Shown in pieces: positions 17,466 to 27,767 of a stretch of DNA of 31,552 nt (positions are counted from its first letter, which is position 1; every line of letters begins with the position of its first letter). Both the position numbers and the translations under genes were made by a program. Source of the DNA: Chara braunii (taxonomy: Eukaryota; Streptophyta; Charophyceae; Charales; Characeae). Where the stretch lies: the NCBI GenBank assembly GCA_003427395.1, contig BFEA01000148.1, positions 2,181,501 through 2,213,052 on the forward strand, read 5' to 3'. The notes beneath the pieces were generated by a model. The model saw nothing but the letters and a program-made list of their open reading frames with translations. It was not told where the DNA came from and made no database searches.

Positions 17466-19746
17466 CTACTTGGTCAATGCCCAAACCTTTTCATGTGGAT
17501 TGCTGGAGTTGTCCAAAGTTCTGTTGCATCTTTCCTTCCATATGACCCAGAGTGTCACCTTTCGAATCAAGCCACACCAGATGCTCTCTGACTTGTTAAA
17601 GTTAGTAGGAATGTTGGTCCATAGGGGTAGTTGGGTTGGGTGCTCGGGGAAAGGAGAAGAAAACAGGTAGTTCCAGAGAGCTGATGCTCTTGCCCAATAG
17701 TCTGTAGCTTCCTTGCATGTGATCAGGCAGTGTGTGATGTTTTCATGTTCACTATCTGAGCATGCTACACAAAGATCAAAACTGTTCGGGTCATTTTGTC
17801 TCCTTCTGATGTGAAGCCAATTGTTCACAGGTAGTGCAGTGTAGGCGATGAGCCAATATAGGCTTCTTATTTTGACCGGGCGTATTGATTTATATTTCTG
17901 CCACGGTATTTTGGATGTTTGTTCAGCTTCCTGGCCCAATAATCTGTTCCAACTAACTTAATCACCGGATTTGGGTCTTTTGTCTTTAGCAACATTCTGT
18001 AGCCCATTTTGACTGTGTATTGTGTGACATGAATGGGCGTTTTGCAGAGTCTGCTGTTATCGAAGGACCATGCCCACTCATTTGGGTCAAACTCTAATTC
18101 TTGGATTGCTGATTCAATTTGGAATATTGCCTTGGGCCAACTGCCTGGTACTCTTATTTTACGCAGCATAAATGAGCTCAGGACTGACTGTTGTGGATCT
18201 GTTTTGTAAATGGAGGGAGATTTGGGATTAATTAGGTCTAACGGGAATGAGGTGAACACCCCCGAAAGGTTTGATCCCGGGGCTCTGTGGGAGAATCGAT
18301 ATGCCCTTGCAGGTATCGTCTCCTATGCCAGTACTCCCCATTCACCTGGCTTCCAAGAGAAGGTCTCTTTGAGTACGTCCTTTCATCCATCTGGGATACT
18401 ATTGATTACTGTTTGCAGGTTTTCATCTCTGCGATGGCAGCCCTTCAGTAGAGACTTGATCGTTTCCTCAACGATCCAGTCCTTTTTGCCTTCATCCCAG
18501 ATGTGACTAACCCTCCATACTTCATGTGTGATCCATGAGAGCCAGCGCTGGCCACTCGAATGAGAGTGAGTGATTGCCTGTCTCTCACATATGGGTTCCC
18601 ATACAGGGTTGGCGCAACACTTCTTCCTTAGATTTAGGCTTCTTGTTCTTTTTGGGCATAATTTCCCTCCATATGTGGATAAGAGCAGTCCAATAAGGAG
18701 TCGGGGGGCGCGACTCGTTCAGTGAGGCATTTGCTGGTCACCTCCTGCGGCGAGTCTTCGGAGTCCACTCCTTATTCATTACCCAGAAGAGGCCTGACAT
18801 GTTGGTTGGACTGTCGATCGGAGCTATTGCTCTGATGCTGTCTACTGCTAGTCTCTGCCATGCCAGTCTGGGTTGGGTTAGCAGCTTGATGATCCACTTA
18901 ATTTGAAGAGCTTTAGTTTCCTGCTTCGGGTCGATGATTCCTAGACCCCCCTTAGATGGCTTTCTTGTTATATAATGCCAGGCTATCTTGGGTGTGTATT
19001 TAGTTTTGTTAGGGTCACCTAACCAGAGGTATGCCCCAACTCTGCGGTTCAATTCTTTGGTCGTATGATCATGTATAGTCCATATGGAGGCAACATACCA
19101 CATCATAGAGAAGATAGTGTGTTGATGGTTAGGGCCCTTCCTAACAGTGATGCGAACGTGTTCCCCCATCGTCCCATTCTGTTAATTTGCTTAGTTAGCA
19201 GGTTTTGTGCCATCTGTGGCGCGGGGCCATCCTTGGTTACCAGAATCCCCAGGTATCGTGTCGGCTCTTTCGGTTTCTGCCACGTCATGTCCGCCTCGGT
19301 ACCTTCCACCCTGGGTGGTTCTTCCTCTGCAAGCCACCAGCCTACTGTTTTTTTCCAATTGATTTTCATTTCAGATGCCAGCCTGAAGGCTTCCATTGCT
19401 TTGACAAGCGCTTTCACCGAGGAGTCTGACACTCTTATAAGGACCGAAAGGTCATCAGCAAACATTATGACTGTCGGGAATTGGATGTGGTGATGGGTAC
19501 CGACATTAATCTCCGACAATCTTTGAATTGCGGGGTCTTTGCGTAGGCAGGAGGCAATAGCTTCCATTATTAATAGAAAGATTGGCGGAGCAAGGGGGTC
19601 CCCCTGTCGCACAGATCGTGAGATTGGGTAGGTTTCCGACAAAAGACCGTTGACCTTCACACATCCTCGCCTCCACGGCTTATCAGTAAAAGATATACCA
19701 CACTGATAAGATAGCATCACTGCCGAAATTGTCCCTCATCTAAGGC
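17466..19746 (-). pseudogene. LINE ORF2: RT palm second half, thumb and zf-RVT
   Basis: Minus strand. 19,720-19,103 begins within the RT palm. VKVNG is followed by RSVRQGDPLAP and by VIMFADDLSVL, where the FADD at 19,451-19,462 is the catalytic Y/FADD box. KINWKKT and YLGILV follow, as expected for palm and thumb. After a frame change, 19,169-18,738 continues (ELNRRVGAYLW, KPSKGGLGI), typical of L1-type plant elements. The segment 18,737-18,260 keeps readable tryptophan-rich sequence with stops, then 18,259-17,867 and 17,939-17,466 follow in two frames. The last includes LCVACSDSE and HCLITC, a zf-RVT-like cysteine/histidine cluster. At least three frame changes and two stops mark it as dead. 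The upstream half of RT is missing here and lies at 22,972-23,692. Confidence 0.88.
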
Positions 19747-20165
19747 CTGTCTCTTATACACATCTAGATGTGTATAAGAGACAGGAGAGAGAGTACCCTG
19801 GTTGGCTGAGCGTCTCAGCTTACAGTCGATAAGTCCCTCATCTAAGGCTTCTTACAAATGGCATTACCCTTTTGTAATTGTGGGTGATCGCACCGCGGTT
19901 TGCGACGGCTAGTGCCCTGTCAGCAAATGCTCAGCACTCCGTTAAGGAAGTGCCCGCGCTGGCAGAAAGGCCCCTCGCCTCCACGGCTTATCAGTAAAAG
20001 ATATACCACACTGATCATATAGCATCACTGCCGAAACTGTCCCTCATCTAAGGCTTCTTACAAATGGCATTACCCTTTTGTAATTGTGGGTGATCGCACC
20101 GCGGTTTGCGACGGCTAGTGCCCTGTCAGCAAATGTTCAGCACTTCGTAAAGGAAGTGCCCCCGC
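19665..20165. repeat. 308-bp partial tandem duplication around the adapter
   Basis: The sequence from CCTCGCCTCCACGGCTTATC at 19,665 recurs at 19,973. The following block TCCCTCATCTAAGGCTTCTT onward, through GCTGGCAG, occurs at 19,834 and again at about 20,040. The first 80 bp or so of each unit is LINE RT sequence and the rest is not recognised. The first copy is broken at 19,746 by the adapter plus 49 bp. The copies differ at several bases, so they could be two real loci merged or a real duplication. Confidence 0.8.
19747..19784. other. Nextera mate-pair junction adapter (technical sequence)
   Basis: 19,747-19,765 reads CTGTCTCTTATACACATCT, and 19,766-19,784 is its exact reverse complement. 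This is two 19-bp Tn5 mosaic ends placed head to head. The 38-bp arrangement is the circularisation junction of Nextera mate-pair libraries. It is flanked by a 16-bp direct repeat (GTCCCTCATCTAAGGC at 19,731 and 19,833), as expected when an untrimmed chimeric read was built into the assembly. It should not be read as a biological element. Confidence 0.97.
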
Positions 20166-21347
20166 TGGCAGGGCCCACATTGATGGAGAAGGGAAGGAAA
20201 TGGCCTTCCAGGCCACCAGCCCTATGGCCCCCTCCATGGCCGGGCAGTTCCCTCCAGCCGTCCACGCGACCCCCACAGGGTTTTTCGTTTTCTTCTTTTT
20301 TTTTATTAAAAAAAAAAAATTGGTGCCACATGAGGCTGCCTAACGACCACTTGCACCACCCCATACTACCAAAACCCACGGAACCCCCCCCTGTGGCTTC
20401 TGGGGGGTTCTACAACGTTCCACAGAAGGCCTTTTACCTTGTTCACATGGGGGTAGAACGGGCGTAGGGCGGAGGTAGAACACCGTTCTACCGAAAGAGC
20501 GGGAGGCCCCCCTCATTCTACCTCCTGCACCACTCACCAATTGCACAAAAATAGAATGAACTGCAAGGAATATGAGCGAGAGCGATATACAGAAAACCAA
20601 GTTGCAAAATCACGCAGAAGTCCAAATAGTCATGTAACAAGCAGAGAGCTCAAATGCACCAAGATTCCATCCAAATAAGAGCAATACAATGAACTTGTGA
20701 GCCAATGTTCAAGCCCTCAGGCCACACCAATGCAGTATTCAATGTCGCTCCTCTCTGTCTGGCGCCCAGCCTACTCTACTCGTCCTACCTATCCTACCTT
20801 TGTTCATGCAACAGGCTCACTTCGTCAACACCAATACTGACCTCCCACATACACCAGGTATGTACTCCCGTCTCCCTCATCACCCTCTGACCACCCACTT
20901 TTGCGCCTCCTCCCGAAGACCCCCGTCGCCCTCCTGTGCCTCGCACCCTGCAGCCCGGCTATGGCCCCACTAGCGCCCCGCTGCCTTGCAACGCCCTTCA
21001 CCTCTCAGCGCCCATGCGCGCCTCAGCCAGCAGATACGCAATTGCAAACACTTGTGTGCGAGTGCAGCAGCGTGTCGCCATTGCCTCCCTAGGCCAGAAT
21101 GACCTTCCCTAGCTGGCTTGCTTCCTATATGGAAGTGGCAGCTGCTGCTGGACTCCCTGGGCCTGGCCGTGGAAGTTTCCAATAGCTTCTGGTCGGGCCC
21201 CAGTGTCTGCGCCCAGGCCCATCTCGACAGTTGGGGGCCTGGGCCCTTTTCAATTGGGCACACCCAACATTTTCCAGGCTCCAAATGTTTGCTACATTTG
21301 CACTGCCCCACCGGGTAGATACGACAACAACTTGAGGCTCGCCAGAG
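20166..21347. other. Spacer with short inverted repeats, no gene
   Basis: Contains a T/A-rich patch at about 20,296-20,320, and repeated GGTAGAAC words with a short palindrome at 20,472-20,490. The region 20,880-21,110 is C-rich. Frames of up to 127 codons have no recognised domain. Confidence 0.4.
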
Positions 21348-21358
21348 TTATATATAGT
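21348..21358 (-). promoter_or_regulatory. TATA-like box, possible LTR promoter
   Basis: The minus strand reads CACTATATATAAC about 420 bp downstream of the chromovirus stop codon, where a 3' LTR would be expected. No LTR boundaries or second LTR could be identified in the window, so the assignment is weak. Confidence 0.2.
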
Positions 21359-21775
21359 GATAGGCGGCCGAAGGCCGAAACCAGTCATAATGTCTGCTTT
21401 CAACCAGGCCTTTTGCTTTCTCGTTGGCCCGTGGCGACTTCGTGATGTGTCAACCTCAAAATGTGTGTGCGCAAGGCACAACCACCCGGGCCCTAGGCTC
21501 AACTGCTTGGCGCAGTTGCTTCTTCTGGAAGAGCCCCAGGGTAAGGCTCAAGTTGCACTTCAACCAACTATCGCGCAGCAACTGTCTGAGACCCGCATTG
21601 GAAAATGTTGAGATAAGGGCCTCTCGTGAATATTCAGGCCTGCCTTCACTTAGGGCGAGCACGAGGCTTGCTGGGGGGTCACATTCTAGAACATATGCAT
21701 GTTGCCTAGGGCCCCCTAAGGATAGAGTCCTCATGTTCCATTTCCCCTTAGCTTCGAAAGTCCGCTGAGATGCTT

Positions 21776-22970
21776 CTATGCAGGTGCCTTCCCCTTCAAC
21801 CGTCTCTCATAGCCTGCCACAATCTGAGGTGTTGTCTCAATCAGTTCCTCTCCGGTGAACCATCGATCTTCTTTTGGATCCGTATGATGCCTGAATCTCA
21901 CCCTGTATTCCCTCTTAGGTTTCGGCGGTCTCCCTTTGCCTACAGGCTTAGGGACAGGCATGTCTCTGTGCTCCAAAATGTCGTCGACTTCCACGTGGCC
22001 ATGGTTGGCGGTAGCATAGATCTCCTTCATGGGAACTGTTCGGTTCAGCAAAAGGTGCAAGCTTTGAGGCGTGAAACACAGGTTAAGTGCGCAGGTGACC
22101 ACGGTTTCTTGTCACATACGAGGGACCATCCTCTTCATTACCCACAATATCCAAGACTTCCCAAGGACCGAAGTATCGAGGCATTAGTTTCGTAGAGGTC
22201 GAATTCTTGCCCTAACTCACTAAACTGAACCAGACATGTTCCCCTACTTGAAATGTGGATTGTCGGTGATGTTTGTTCTCCAAAGCAATCATTGCTTCTT
22301 GAAATTTCTTGATGTGTTCGATAGTTTGTTGCAGCAACTTCTCGTACTTGACACCAAATTCAATGGTTCCAAGAGTTGCAGAACGTCGGTTTTCAGGCAG
22401 GAGGAAGTCTAGGCTTTCATCCCAGATGCAACTGATTCGGACTAACACCAGTGGCATTGTGCACAACATTGTTGTATAGGCTGACGATGAGAGGTAACTT
22501 CTCATCCCAGTCATCTTGGGTGGGCTTTATGTAATGCCTCAGCAGATGCGGCACCACCCGGTTCATCAGTTCAACTTGCCCATTGGCTTCGGGATGATTC
22601 CCAGAAGCCATCTGGAGTTGGCTGCCCATCTGTTCTGCAGCCTTCTTCCACATTTCACTGGTAAATTGAACATCTTTGTCACTACCGATAGTCTTTGACA
22701 ATCCAAAATCACGCACCCAATTATCCATAAATAACTTGATGACGTGCTCAATCCTTGCGGTCTTTGGCATGACAATCAGTCTAGTATACTTAGTAAACCT
22801 ATCAACTATGACGAAGATATGCCTCTTGCCACTCTTGCTGGTCACAAGGGTATCCATGAAACCCATGGAAACACTGTCCCGAACCAGCAAGAATGAGAAG
22901 GGGCTTGAGTAACTGAAGCGGAGCTTGAGTCCGCGGTTTGTCCCGCTGACAGACTTGACAACCAACCAGG
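21776..22970 (-). pseudogene. Ty3/gypsy chromovirus integrase-chromodomain fragment
   Basis: Minus strand, three frames. It opens with GCQVCQRDK, the CC half of the H2C2 zinc finger (near 22,960). After a frame change the integrase core follows, with catalytic candidates in MGFMDTL, GSDKDVQF and NGQVELMNR (D, D, E), then WDEKLPL and YNN typical of the core end. A second frame change leads to FQVGEHVWFS, the SH3-like C-terminal fold. A third frame carries a chromodomain (VEVDDILEHR ... REYRVRF ... ERRLKG) ending at the stop at 21,776. Chromodomains direct integration to marked chromatin in chromoviruses. Gag, protease, RT and RNase H are absent. The fragment stops abruptly at about 22,970, where LINE RT sequence begins in the opposite orientation. 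Frameshifts make it inactive. Confidence 0.9.
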
Positions 22971-22971
22971 C

Positions 22972-23692
22972 CACAAGAACAGAGAGCGAAGGAATGCTGA
23001 AAATAGCCAAGGAATTCTACCAAGAACTGTACCAGACAAAAATCTCCTTTCCTACCCCGACCCCCGTAAGGGAAGCAAGAGCGAAAATGCTCCAATTCCT
23101 AGACAAAACGATATCCCAGGACCAGGCAAATGTACTCGACAGACCAATTACCTTAGTGGAACTGCAAACTGCGGTTCAGAGCATGAACAATGACAAGACC
23201 CCAGGCATTGATGGACTGACTAAGGAGTTCTGGGAGAAGTTATGGCATATGTTGGGAAGCGATCTTCTGCGGTTCTACCAAGACAGTTGGGAAAAAGGAG
23301 GATTGGGTGAGTTGTTGAGTAGCAGTGTAGTGACGATACTATACAAGAAGGGGGATTGGGAAGATATTCGGAATTACAGACACATTTCCCTGCTCATCCT
23401 TCCCTAAAAGATCCTGGCAAAAGCCCTGGCAAACCGGATCGGAAGTCTCACTGACAAATGCTTTCACGTAGACCAGGCTGGCTTTACCTCAGGAAGATAC
23501 ATCCTAGATAATGTGCTAACCCTAAATGAGGCAACCAGAAAAGTCAGAGAAAAAAGACTAAACACAACAATCTTGTTCTTCGATTTCGAGAAAGCCTATG
23601 ATCAAGTAAATTGGCTTTCCTCAACGCGAGCATGGAAAAAATGGGTGTTGGACCCAACTTTAGGAAATGGGTCAGAGTCCTCTCTTCTATAG
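22972..23692 (+). pseudogene. LINE ORF2: RT palm first half, inverted
   Basis: Plus strand. The frame from 22,973 reads TESEGMLKIAKEFYQELYQT, followed by DKTPGIDGLTKEFW, the opening conserved block of L1-type RT, and ILYKKGDWEDIRNYRHISLL. A stop at 23,405 and one frame change near 23,615 interrupt it. FFDFEKAYDQVNW (about 23,578-23,616) is RT motif A with its catalytic Asp. It ends at about 23,692, just where the second RT half (19,746 downward) would continue. The orientation is opposite to every other part of the element. Its 5' side abuts the chromovirus fragment, and its 3' side abuts the endonuclease-linker segment tail to tail. Confidence 0.87.
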
Positions 23693-24899
23693 AGTTTGAT
23701 CTATTGTTGTCCTTTATCCTTGTAAAAAAGTATTTTGTCATTGATTCGTTCAGTTCATATTCATTCATCCTTGCCCTGAGCTGAAGTCCTTTGAGTTCCC
23801 ATTGTCTCCATAGTGCAAGCTCTTCCCGAGTTTTTTCGAAGGCTAAGGAGTAGATCGGCGAAGACGGATTGTTTATCAAGTTCAACTCAACAATTTTGAG
23901 TGTTGTTTCAAGGATTTGTTTTCTTCGCTTCCGTTCATTAGCTAGTTTCCTAGAGATATGGGCTGCCGATTGGGATAGACAGAGATAGCTGTCTTTGAAC
24001 CATTCCCATCTCTCTTGGTCTTCTAGAAAGACACCCTTTGAGTTTTGCCAACAATCAACAGCACTTTCTTGAAAAGTCTGGCTTAGGAGGAGAGAGTTAT
24101 TAAGCTTGTGAAAACCCCCATCAGCATCTTTAACAGTTCCCATTAAGCCTTCGAAGACAAGGAAGTAATCAATCCAGGAGAACGCCGCATGAAGTGCATG
24201 GTTCTTCTTGACCAGGAAGAAAGCTTTTCTGCCCGGGTACAGGGTACGGAATGGATCTACTAAGTTGTGGTCCATCATAAGTTTGTGGATAGGAGCCGCT
24301 TCTTGTGAAGCTTGAGTGGAGGTTGCCCGGGAGATACGATTATTGTTCGGGTCTGGGGTAGCATTCCAATCCCCTCCTAAGATGCAGGCCGAGAGTGGTG
24401 TTACTAATTGTCCCACAATTAGTGTGAACTCCACTCTTTTTTATCGATTGTTTGGTGCGTAGACGTTGATGATTCTGAATTTTTCCTCCTTCCATTTCAA
24501 GTCCATGAGGCACCATCTGCCTGACTCATTGTCCACTTCTCTCCCTTGTACTAAGCCGGCTGAGTAGAAACGGGAAGATTTTGGAATGAGAATCGCAGAA
24601 TTTTTCGTGCTAGATGTGTTGTCCTAGGCCCACACCACATCCTTAACGCCGCCTAATTTCCTTGTGAAGTATCTTTTGATTTTCTGATGGTCTTCTGAGA
24701 TAGTGAGGTGAGTTTCTTGTAAAAAAATAATGTCTGCTGGATTTTTTTATTGGTTTTTCAGTCCTTTAGTTATGTCATTTATTTTATCTTCTTGATTGGT
24801 AATATTCCCAAGGCCATTGACGTTCCAGCTAGGAATGATTAAACCTTTACAGTCCACCTTCCGCCCCTTTGTATTAGCCTCTCTTGTAAGCATTACCAT
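23690..24899 (-). pseudogene. LINE ORF2: AP endonuclease and linker
   Basis: Minus strand. A possible start is the ATG at 24,897-24,899. Apurinic-endonuclease-like motifs follow in order: SWNVNGL (about 24,832-24,812), LQETHL (about 24,720), INVYAPN (about 24,455), GGDWNATPD (about 24,380-24,355) and SWIDYFL (about 24,180-24,160). The domain nicks target DNA to prime reverse transcription. The linker continues as KYFFTRIKDNNRSNSIE and is lost at about 23,690. In-frame stops lie near 24,748, 24,625 and 24,442. The longest open part runs from 24,434. About a dozen residues between this end and the start of the inverted RT piece appear to be missing, judging by the family. Confidence 0.88.
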
Positions 24900-24944
24900 G
24901 GTCGGATTTGTGTGGTGACCATGAAGGGGCTAATAACTCCATGT

Positions 24945-27767
24945 CTAGGTGGTGTCTAGGCCCCCGGGCTCCATAGAATCCGTTGAGCTCCCGGGTGGAT
25001 CAGACTGGGTGTCGGACAGGGACTCATCCAGCCCGTACTCCCCAATGCTGCCACTAATTTCTTTGGCAGGGGAACTCTCCATCTTGGCTTAGGGGTCCGA
25101 CTCAATCCAGTCTTCCATCTCCTCTTCGGTGTACTCGTCTCTGTAGTATCTCTCCAAGTCTATTGCATAGGCCCTGGTGTCTAAATCAGCATCCCCACTG
25201 AAGATTCCGTCGGTAATCAGAACAGCCAGTGAGGCGGCCTGCAGTTTAGCGGGGATACCGTTCCCTGACAGCACGATGTAGGAATGGTCGTCACTGTGTC
25301 CCAAGGCCGCCATCTCATTCCTCCTTTTAGCTTAGCACTCTCAAGCATTTTCGCAATGAGGGGGGTGAAAGATCTGGGGTCAAACTTGACCTCGTCCTTC
25401 AAGGAGCCAATGAGGTCTGTCTGATCCTGCTGATCATCCTGTAGAGCTGGCTGAGCGTCGTCGTCCTGCTGAGTTGTCGGGGCGCCCATTTCAAACACAC
25501 CCAGGGGGTAAGCCATTGTGATCTTTTCCTGCAGGATAGTTGCCACGTTCTGCCCTTCGTTGATTCTAGGGATCGCGAAGGATACATATGTGGCCACCTG
25601 CCACTCTTTCGACTTTTCCACATAGCGGGCTGCCAAGAGTGGGCGGGTCCCCATCAAGGTTAACCTTGCAGATTTGGCTGATTCCAGCACATGGGGGGCC
25701 TTACCTTCTGCTATGTGCCGGAGGGAGGTGAACTCAGGCTCATAAACGGTATTCAGTTTCTTCAGCTTGTCCGACTGAGCCTCAACTACCGCAATTTCCT
25801 GTTCAAGTTCAACCCTGACAATTTTTCTGCACCCTCAGTATCTCGTTGATTTGTGCTGAATCCTTTTTTTTTTTTTTTATGGTGGTTTTCCATTTCTTTG
25901 GTCGCAACTCCTGAACGATTTCTTTGGAATCAGCAAGACTTAGACCTTTATCGTTGAGGCCTTGCTCCATGGCCCTCTTCTTCTCTGCATATTTGAACGC
26001 TGTATACTCGAAGAATTCCTCTGCTTTTTTCAGCAGATCGTACGCATTGGGGGAGGTCTGAATGCCTGCAATTGACCACTTTTTTTGGGTTCTGTCCATG
26101 TGTTTCATGCAGGCCGTGCGGATATCGAAGAGGTGTTCACGCTCTCTCTTCGCCTTTTCGATATAGTCCCTTAGCCATTAGAGGGATCTCTTGGCTAGGC
26201 CATCATCTTCGCTGCTGGAGGCTGTGGTGGCAGCGGACTTTCCACTGTCCCCAGGCCTTTCGTCTAAAGTTGTGTCAGCTTGCTGTACCCCTTCAGGTGC
26301 CAGATGCAGCCCCTCTTTGATGTCCTCAGTGAGGCCTCTCCTCTTCTTTGGTCCTGACTCCCCTCCCTCCGTGGTCCTACCTCCCTTCCATGGTTCGTTT
26401 ATTGTCCGTTTGGGTCTGGTTCAATTTTTGGTTCAATTCTTGCTTTAGTTCCTGTTCTTTGAGGCTGATGTAAGCTTGTATTTTGGCCTGGATTTTTGCA
26501 GGTTCTTTGGAGTATTCTCTTCAATTTGTTCCCGCACCGAGTCCAGGTCCCAGAGCAGGTCCTCCCTTGCTTTCTCTTCCCTGATCACACAGGAATCATT
26601 GAGGGGTACTGACTTGATCTTCACTGGGTTCCCTGTCTCCTTGCTTGTGGCCTTTTTTTGCCACCTGCTGTCTGCTGGTGGCAAAATGTCCGTTTTTTTT
26701 GTTGTTGGCTCCTTGTCTGCATAATGCCAAACCCACTCTGGGTCGTCCAAGTTGTCAACAAAGACCCAACCATCATAGGCTGGGTCCAGAATGAACCAAG
26801 TTCCCGGGGCGTCTTCCACCTCCAACATCATGTTGGGGTGAAGCTTTTTCTCTCTTTGTTGCTTCGGGATTTTGGATATGCAGGGTCAGTCCCCATGTGT
26901 CCCCTCTCTCTGCATCTGAAGCAGATGGGGGAAGCCTTGGTTGACCCTTTAATTGTCTGGACCCTGTCGTGGACCTGAAATTTCCATTCTATCAAGAAAA
27001 CTGGCGGGTCGTCGGTTTTGACCTCTAGAACGGTTGTCATTGATCCACAATGTGGGGCTAGAAAGTCCGGCATCGGCAAAATCCATTTGAGGATCTTGTT
27101 TGTTGGATACCGTCTTTCGAGTCTGTCGACCAGCAGCCCGTGAAATCCGGCTTGAATATTATCGAACTGCACCCAAAACTGTTCTTTTAGCAACGTTTGC
27201 TTGTATGAGACTGAGAACGTTGGGTTTGGCCTCGCATTTGTTTGTTTCTTCCATTGTGTGATGGTGCATATTGAGCCGTTGCAGTTCCCGGTATTTCATC
27301 TCGGCTGCAATACGTGCATGGTCCTCCAAATTGAAGGTCACCATGACCGAGTTGCGACCCAGGCCCAACATGGAGAAGGACTCGCTTGCAGATTTCAGGT
27401 TATCTTCTTTTTTAATTGTCGTTGTAATCCATTTCCTTTTTTCTGCTGGTTGTAAATCAGCACCACTTCTCGCAAAATTGAAGACAACAACGTGTTTTTC
27501 GTGTAGTTCATCCAATTTAGCCACTTTGCCTTCCAGGTATTTCCAGATTATGATCTTTTCCTCCTTGTTTTCATTGATCTTCACTTTTTCGACAATCATC
27601 TCCCCTTGTACCTTGGTTTTTTCGATGAGGAATTTGAGAGCCTCGTTGTCAAACATGTTCGTGAGTGATTTGCCTGTATCCAACGTCCTAGGGTTGGTTG
27701 TGGGCTCTTGCAGCATTTGCCTGAACGTTACTGGGCCCTTGCGACTTCCTGGGCTCTGCATCTTCAC
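24945..27767 (-). pseudogene. LINE ORF1 (gag-like, CCHC-type), frameshifted
   Basis: Minus strand, with a start at 27,767 (MKMQSPGSRKG). The N-terminal part, 27,767-27,159, ends in an RRM/DUF4283-like section (NSVMVTFNLEDHARIAAE). After a frame change, 27,193-26,828 continues (FWVQFDNIQAGFHG) and reaches CFRCRERGHMGTDP, a zinc knuckle in which the fourth Cys is absent. 26,831-26,445, 26,405-25,809 (with a stop near 26,179), 25,800-25,310 and 25,313-25,089 follow in changing frames. The C-terminal part is acidic and coiled. A TAA at 25,089 may be a nonsense change, because the same frame stays open to 24,945. Intact it would be about 900 residues. ORF1 proteins bind the element's RNA. The plant-L1 assignment comes from the order of DUF4283-like, knuckle and endonuclease parts. 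Confidence 0.75.

Noticed and set aside
19747-19784. A natural Tn5 or IS50 insertion
   Set aside because: Only the hyperactive mosaic-end sequence is present, back to back, with no transposase or IS sequence. This is the mate-pair junction adapter.
22972-24434. Twin-priming 5' inversion of the LINE
   Set aside because: Twin priming joins two segments at their 5' ends. Here the plus and minus segments meet at their 3' ends, so another event or an assembly error is needed.
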